This document shows positions 6,984 through 10,452 of a DNA stretch of 10,452 nt, one piece after another; the stretch's first letter is position 1, and every line of letters begins with the position of its first letter. A program made the position numbers and the translations under genes. The notes beneath the pieces were generated by a model, which had not been told where the DNA came from, made no database searches, and worked only from the letters and a program-made list of their open reading frames with translations. This DNA is from Candidatus Aminicenantota bacterium. Lineage in GTDB: Bacteria > Acidobacteriota > Aminicenantia > Aminicenantales > Aminicenantaceae. The stretch covers positions 1 to 10,452 of the forward strand of contig JAFGNQ010000089.1 of assembly GCA_016926925.1 (NCBI GenBank). Reading direction: 5' to 3'.

Positions 6984-8033
6984 TTAGAAGAGCTGGCCCT
7001 GAGGGGTTGATGGATCTAGAGGATAACCGAGATGTTCATAGGCCTTCGGAGTGGCTCTCCGGCCTCGGATTGTTCGTTCTAAAAAACCGATCCGCATCAG
7101 GAAGGGTTCGTATATGCTTTCGATCGTGTCCTTCTCTTCGTCTATGGCCGCGGAGATGGTATTGATCCCAACAGGCCCGCCGCAGAAATTTTCTATGATG
7201 GTCGTGAGAATCTTTCTGTCGACTTCATCCAGCCCGAGGGCGTCCACTTCCATCATATCCAAAGCCTTTGTCGCTACTAAGGATGTGATGCTTCCCTCTG
7301 CGATGACATCGGCATAATCCCTGACGCGTCGCAAGAGCCTGTTGGCTACGCGTGGCGTTCCCCGGGAACGCAGGGCGATTTGATGGGCTCCTTGATCATC
7401 GATGACCACACCCAAAAGAGAGGCGGATCTTTTGATGATTTTTTTAAGGTCTTCGGCACCGTAGTAATCCAAGCGGTGAATGATCCCGAAACGGCTCCGT
7501 AACGGAGCCGTTATTCGGCCGGCGCGGGTGGTGGCTCCCGTCAACGTGAATTTTTTCAAATGGAGTTTATGGCTTCTGGCGCTCGGTCCCTGGCCGATGA
7601 GGATATCCAGCCTGAAGTCTTCCATGGCCGAATAGAGAATCTCCTCCACTGAAGGATGGAGACGGTGGATCTCATCGATGAAGAGCAGTTCTTTATACTG
7701 CAGATTGGTGAGAATGGCGGAGAGGTCTCCCGTTCTTTCGATGACCGGGCCCGATGTGGGTTTGATGCCGACTCCCATCTCTTTGGCGATGAGGAAAGCC
7801 AGGCTGGTTTTTCCCAGCCCGGGAGGTCCGTAGAGAAGGACGTGGTCGAGCTGTTCGCCCCTTTTCTTTGCGGCTTCGATGAAAATATTCAGGTTTGTCT
7901 TGATGGTTTCCTGCCCGATGAATTCGTCGAATGTTCTCGGCCTGAGATTGTCCTCGAAAAGGAGGTCCTCTTTTGTCCGGACAGGGCTGAGCACAGTATC
8001 CGTATGCGTTTCCTTTTTCATGATCGAATCCAT
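6984..8033 (-). CDS. ruvB: Holliday junction branch-migration ATPase RuvB
   Basis: RuvB is the hexameric AAA+ motor that, with RuvA, drives branch migration of Holliday junctions in recombinational repair. In this 349-residue protein Walker A is GPPGLGKTS (69-77) and Walker B is [10 protein letters not shown], with Asp120 and Glu121. Sensor 1 is TGATTRAG (165-172), the arginine-finger segment is LRSRFG (178-183), and sensor 2 is [12 protein letters not shown] (225-236). A winged-helix DNA-binding domain follows ([26 protein letters not shown]). The N-terminal extension of about 20 residues is within family range. The ATG at 8033 has AGAGG 7 nt upstream; an in-frame ATG at 8021 is a weaker alternative. 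The gene follows ruvA by 42 nt and abuts queA with no gap. An unusual perfect inverted repeat (7490-7512) lies in the codons for the TAPLRSR segment. Confidence 0.98.
   Translation of the reverse strand: MDSIMKKETHTDTVLSPVRTKEDLLFEDNLRPRTFDEFIGQETIKTNLNIFIEAAKKRGEQLDHVLLYGPPGLGKTSLAFLIAKEMGVGIKPTSGPVIERTGDLSAILTNLQYKELLFIDEIHRLHPSVEEILYSAMEDFRLDILIGQGPSARSHKLHLKKFTLTGATTRAGRITAPLRSRFGIIHRLDYYGAEDLKKIIKRSASLLGVVIDDQGAHQIALRSRGTPRVANRLLRRVRDYADVIAEGSITSLVATKALDMMEVDALGLDEVDRKILTTIIENFCGGPVGINTISAAIDEEKDTIESIYEPFLMRIGFLERTIRGRRATPKAYEHLGYPLDPSTPQGQLF
7490..7512. repeat. Perfect inverted repeat inside ruvB
   Basis: Left arm AACGGCTCCGT (7490-7500), one central A (7501), right arm ACGGAGCCGTT (7502-7512). 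In RNA this gives a 10-bp GC-rich stem with a 3-nt loop. It encodes the conserved TAPLRSR part of the RuvB arginine-finger segment. No T tract follows on either strand, so it is not a terminator. Confidence 0.85.
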
Positions 8034-8075
8034 CTCGTGACCTCTTTCCCGTCTAACAGAAAAAATGAAACTCCG

Positions 8076-8663
8076 TCAAAGCCTGGCAAGCCGTTTCAGG
8101 CTTTCTCTGATCAGAAGTTCGAAGTCGGCATCCGTCGGATGAGCTTTTATGGTCTCCTCCACAATTTTTTCGATTTCTTTTCGCTTGAAGCCCATGTTCA
8201 TCAGTGCCGATATCAGATCTTCTCTCTCTCCAAAGTCCTTTGCTGCCAGGATTTTTTCTTTGGCAATGAGCTTTTCCTGAAGCTCGAGAGCGATGCGCAT
8301 GGCTGTTTTTTTCCCGATGCCCGGGATAAGAGACAGCCTGGCTACATCACTCCGCCGGATGGCGTCTTCGAGGTCGGAGGCCTCGATGCCGGACAGGATG
8401 TTCAATGCGATTTTCGGGCCGATTCCCGAGATGCCGATGAGCTTCAGAAAGATTTCTCGCTCATCCTCCGATACAAATCCATAGAGAGAAAGAGAGCTGT
8501 CGGTCATATGGGTATACGTCAGGAGCTCGGCATTCTCTCCGATGTTTCCCAATTTCAGGTAAGTCGAGAGAGGTATGAACGTGCGGTAGCCGACGCCGTT
8601 TATGTCCAAGACGGCTTGATTGGATGTCTTCTGTTTCAAGATGCCTTTGAGGTAGGCGATCAC
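8076..8663 (-). CDS. ruvA: Holliday junction-binding protein RuvA
   Basis: RuvA tetramers bind the four-way DNA junction and load RuvB rings for branch migration. The 195-residue length is typical. Domain I is an OB-fold (MIAYLKGILKQK, VLDINGVGYRTFIP). Domain II has two helix-hairpin-helix elements, LKLIGISGIGPKIALNIL (73-90) and RLSLIPGIGKKTAMRIALEL (109-128). A charged linker leads to domain III (about 145-195), the RuvB-binding three-helix bundle. The start is GTG at 8663; it has AGGAG (plus-strand CTCCT, 8673-8677) 9 nt upstream, and the MIAYLKG beginning matches the family. It lies 61 nt after ruvC and 42 nt before ruvB. A hairpin straddles its stop codon. Confidence 0.97.
   Translation of the reverse strand: MIAYLKGILKQKTSNQAVLDINGVGYRTFIPLSTYLKLGNIGENAELLTYTHMTDSSLSLYGFVSEDEREIFLKLIGISGIGPKIALNILSGIEASDLEDAIRRSDVARLSLIPGIGKKTAMRIALELQEKLIAKEKILAAKDFGEREDLISALMNMGFKRKEIEKIVEETIKAHPTDADFELLIRESLKRLARL
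8078..8104. repeat. 8-bp inverted repeat at the ruvA stop codon
   Basis: Perfect arms AAAGCCTG (8078-8085) and CAGGCTTT (8097-8104) enclose an 11-nt loop at the very end of ruvA, touching the stop codon. On the minus strand a T6 run (8065-8060) comes 12 nt after the stem. That is too far for a standard intrinsic terminator, but it fits a processing or partial-termination signal between ruvA and ruvB. Confidence 0.4.
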
Positions 8664-8694
8664 GGATTTATTCTCCTACGTATTCATTCAGGAT

Positions 8695-8721
8695 ATTATA
8701 ACACCCGCGGCAAAAGTTCAA
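8695..8721 (-). promoter_or_regulatory. Possible internal promoter before ruvA
   Basis: On the minus strand a perfect -10 box TATAAT (8700-8695) lies in the 61-nt gap between ruvC and ruvA. A TTGAAC -35-like box (8721-8716) is placed 15 nt upstream of it, shorter than the ideal 17. It could give extra transcription of ruvAB-queA independent of yebC-ruvC. The spacing makes this tentative. Confidence 0.35.
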
Positions 8722-8724
8722 ATT

Positions 8725-9207
8725 TTATGATAGAGGGGATGTCCGGGTGTTGATGTGGCAGAAGGCTGTGGCCAGGGCGTCGGCGGCATCGGAATTGAGA
8801 GATTCGTCCTGGATTTGGAGGAGAGCCTTGACCATGGTTATCACCTGATATTTGTCGGCACGGCCGTATCCCGTTACCGCTTTTTTGATCTCAAGAGGCG
8901 AATATTCGCTGAGTGGGAGCTCACAAGAGGCGATGGCGACTAATGTGGCTCCTCGGACTTGACCCAGGGTGATTGCTGTCTTGATGTTCTGTGCATAAAA
9001 AGGATTTTCGATGGCTACCTCATCGGGTTGATAGGTATGGATCAATTCTTCTACTTTAATCCTGATTTCGTTCATCTTGCAGTAAAAAGGCATACTTGCC
9101 TTTGGAGAGATGCACCCATAGACGACAACAGAGTACCTGTCGTCGGAATAATCGATGATTCCGTATCCGGTGGATTTAACGCTGGGATCTAAACCGAGTA
9201 CTTTCAT
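8725..9207 (-). CDS. ruvC: Holliday junction resolvase RuvC
   Basis: RuvC is the dimeric endonuclease of the RNase H fold that cuts Holliday junctions symmetrically after RuvAB branch migration. All four catalytic acidic residues are in place: Asp7 in GLDPS, Glu67 in VAIENPF, and Asp140 and Asp143 in SDAADALA. Other family motifs are STGYG, YAQNIKTAITLGQVRG and EIKKAVTGYGRADKYQV. The 160-residue length is usual. The ATG at 9207 gives the canonical MKVLGLDPS start. The best Shine-Dalgarno is a GAGG about 12 nt upstream, so initiation may be modest or coupled. The gene lies 54 nt after yebC and 61 nt before ruvA, in the same operon. Confidence 0.97.
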   Translation of the reverse strand: MKVLGLDPSVKSTGYGIIDYSDDRYSVVVYGCISPKASMPFYCKMNEIRIKVEELIHTYQPDEVAIENPFYAQNIKTAITLGQVRGATLVAIASCELPLSEYSPLEIKKAVTGYGRADKYQVITMVKALLQIQDESLNSDAADALATAFCHINTRTSPLS

Positions 9208-9261
9208 CGGAGAATGAGGCCTCTATGAGGGTTCGAGTCATCTTCTGATGCGAGGGGAGTT

Positions 9262-10011
9262 TCAGTTGGAATACCTGGCAATTTCTTCTTCGTCGATATC
9301 GAAGTTCGCCCAAACATGCTGAACGTCATCATTGTCCTCCAGCTCTTCCATGAGCCGGAGAAGCTGTTGGGCTTGCTTTCCCTCGAGCTTGATGTGGTTT
9401 TGGGGGATGTAGGCTATGCTGGATGTGTCTATCTCGATCTGGTTATCTTCGAGAATTTTCACTACGGATTCATAATCTTCCTGCGATGTGATGATTTCGT
9501 AGTTGCTGCCGTCCTCTCGCAAGTCTTCCGCTCCTGCTTCCAAAATCAATCCCAAGAGTTTTTCCTCGGAAGCTTTTGATTTCTCGATAACGATATAACC
9601 TCTACGTTTGAACATCCAGGCGACACAGCCCGACTCTCCCAGGTTTCCCCCGTTCCTGGAGAATATATGCCTGATTTCGGATACCGTCCGGTTTTTGTTG
9701 TCTGTCAGAGTTTCAACATAGACGGCGACCCCGCCGGCGCCATAGCCTTCGTAGGAGATTTCGTCGTAGGAAACGCCTTCCAGCTGTCCTGTGCCTTTCA
9801 TGATGGCCCTTTTGATGTTATCGGCCGGCATATTCACCGCCCTGGCATCGGATACCGCCTTCCTGAGGCGGGGATTGGCATCAGGATCGCCTCCGCCCAT
9901 ACGGGCGGCCACTGCCAGTTCGCGTATGATTTTGGTGAATATTTTGCCTCTTTTGGCATCCGTGGCGGCCTTTTTATGCTTGATGGAATTCCATTTTGAA
10001 TGCCCTGACAT
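9262..10011 (-). CDS. yebC: YebC/PmpR family (TACO1-like) protein
   Basis: The protein has 249 residues and the unmistakable family N-terminus MSGHSKWNSIKHKKAATDAKRG-type segment. NPRLRKAVSDARAVNMPADNIKRAI, YEGYGAGGVAVYVE, TDNKNRT and GGNLGESGCVAWMF follow, and the C-terminus is acidic. Family members have been reported as transcriptional regulators (PmpR) and, more recently, as ribosome-associated factors relieving stalling, like mitochondrial TACO1. Which role applies here cannot be told from sequence. The ATG at 10011 has AAGGAG (plus-strand CTCCTT, 10017-10022) 5 nt upstream. It is the first gene of the operon with ruvC, ruvA, ruvB and queA, a frequent arrangement in bacteria, and it diverges from a methyltransferase gene across about 200 nt. 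Confidence 0.96.
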   Translation of the reverse strand: MSGHSKWNSIKHKKAATDAKRGKIFTKIIRELAVAARMGGGDPDANPRLRKAVSDARAVNMPADNIKRAIMKGTGQLEGVSYDEISYEGYGAGGVAVYVETLTDNKNRTVSEIRHIFSRNGGNLGESGCVAWMFKRRGYIVIEKSKASEEKLLGLILEAGAEDLREDGSNYEIITSQEDYESVVKILEDNQIEIDTSSIAYIPQNHIKLEGKQAQQLLRLMEELEDNDDVQHVWANFDIDEEEIARYSN

Positions 10012-10107
10012 GTTTGCTCCTTATGCGTTCACCCTGAATGTTCCGCGAAACTGCCGCCTGTCGGGTGCAGTTGTTGGATAAAAGATCAATTCAGGTATTT
10101 CAAAAGA

Positions 10108-10136
10108 ATTTTAACACAGAAGCCAAAATATTTAAA
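10108..10136 (-). promoter_or_regulatory. Candidate promoter of the yebC-ruvCAB-queA operon
   Basis: On the minus strand TTTAAA (10136-10131) and TAAAAT (10113-10108) are separated by 17 nt. The -10 box matches at 5 of 6 positions, the -35 at 4 of 6. This implies a leader of about 90 nt before yebC. Another pair, TTGAAA with a poor TATCCA box, lies just downstream, so the exact promoter is uncertain. Confidence 0.28.
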
Positions 10137-10158
10137 GATGATGCAGCACGCGTCAATC

Positions 10159-10188
10159 TTGACAAAACATATTGATTCAGTATATATT
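10159..10188 (+). promoter_or_regulatory. Sigma-70-type promoter for the methyltransferase gene
   Basis: A perfect -35 box TTGACA (10159-10164) is followed by an AT-rich -10 region. Either TATATA (10181-10186, 16-nt spacing) or TATATT (10183-10188, 18-nt spacing) fits. Transcription should start near 10193-10195, about 21-23 nt before the ATG, just ahead of a T8 tract (10198-10205). Confidence 0.6.
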
Positions 10189-10215
10189 GAGCTAAAGTTT
10201 TTTTTACGTTTATTT

Positions 10216-10452
10216 ATGGAGAAGTTCTTGATCGGGGAAAGCATCAAAAGACACGAGCATTCAGGGAAATCCAGCAAGATCTTCCTGAATCCTGCGGAGA
10301 TTCTTGAAGAGATCGGTCTTAGAAAAGGAGAAAGGCTGCTTGACTTGGGTTGCGGCTCAGGGCATGCAGCGATCGCAGCGGCTTCGGTTGCCGGGGAAGA
10401 CGGTGCGGTTTTTGCCGTCGATTCGGATTCGAGTGCCATAGATTCATTGAAG
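10216..10452 (+). CDS. Class I SAM-dependent methyltransferase, N-terminal part
   Basis: The first 79 codons of a gene that continues beyond the window. The translation starts MEKFLIGESIKRHEHSGKSS. It contains LLDLGCGSGHAAIAAA (residues 44-59), the glycine-rich SAM-binding motif I, and VFAVDSDSSAIDSLK at the end, whose acidic residue after the second strand binds the ribose hydroxyls. This is the standard start of a Rossmann-fold methyltransferase, closest in feel to the UbiE/Methyltransf_11/25 group; the methyl acceptor is unknown. The ATG at 10216 is the first start after the promoter, and no in-frame ATG or GTG lies between them. There is no Shine-Dalgarno in the short AT-rich leader. The ORF on the opposite strand here is a shadow. 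Confidence 0.85.
   Translation, partial: MEKFLIGESIKRHEHSGKSSKIFLNPAEILEEIGLRKGERLLDLGCGSGHAAIAAASVAGEDGAVFAVDSDSSAIDSLK

Noticed and set aside
7656..8753. 365-codon plus-strand ORF opposite ruvB, ruvA and the end of ruvC
   Set aside because: It lies wholly antisense to well-conserved genes and shows no recognisable motif. Its length follows from codon use on the other strand.
10086..10439. 117-codon minus-strand ORF overlapping the methyltransferase start
   Set aside because: The plus strand carries clear SAM-binding motifs in this stretch, while the minus frame is low-complexity and featureless.

Overview
The window (roughly 50% GC) reads as chromosome of a bacterium, most likely an anaerobic member of the Desulfobacterota (former Deltaproteobacteria). 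This rests on the gene order yebC-ruvC-ruvA-ruvB-queA and on a cobalamin-dependent acyl-CoA mutase beside a hydantoinase-family carboxylase pair. It is inference from gene content; no taxonomic marker is present.

Left part, plus strand (1-4553): a tightly packed metabolic operon. It opens with the C-terminal part of an acyl-CoA mutase large subunit (methylmalonyl-CoA mutase superfamily), whose stop overlaps the start of a HyuA-type ATPase subunit by 4 nt. The HyuA gene in turn overlaps a HyuB-type subunit by 14 nt. HyuA/HyuB pairs make up 5-oxoprolinases, N-methylhydantoinases and the ATP-dependent acetone and acetophenone carboxylases. Their translational coupling to a mutase suggests one pathway in which an ATP-dependent carboxylation (or hydrolysis) is linked to a B12-dependent carbon-skeleton rearrangement. 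The mutase lacks the active-site His of methylmalonyl- and isobutyryl-CoA mutases and carries a run of six glycines there, so its substrate is probably not a standard one. This cluster is the best candidate for undescribed biochemistry in the window.

Middle (4554-5930): a CPBP (CAAX-type) membrane protease on the plus strand converges on a small unrecognised 121-residue protein on the minus strand. The latter has its own good sigma-70-type promoter.

Right part, minus strand (10011 down to 5931): a housekeeping operon transcribed in the order yebC (translation/transcription factor), ruvC, ruvA, ruvB (Holliday-junction processing), queA (queuosine tRNA modification). Spacings run from 0 to 61 nt; ruvA starts at GTG, and the ruvB stop abuts the queA start. 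Upstream of yebC, and divergent from it, the first 79 codons of a class I SAM-dependent methyltransferase run off the window. This gene has a strong promoter (perfect -35) and a short leader with a T8 tract and no Shine-Dalgarno.

No rRNA, tRNA, CRISPR array, insertion sequence or prophage gene was seen.
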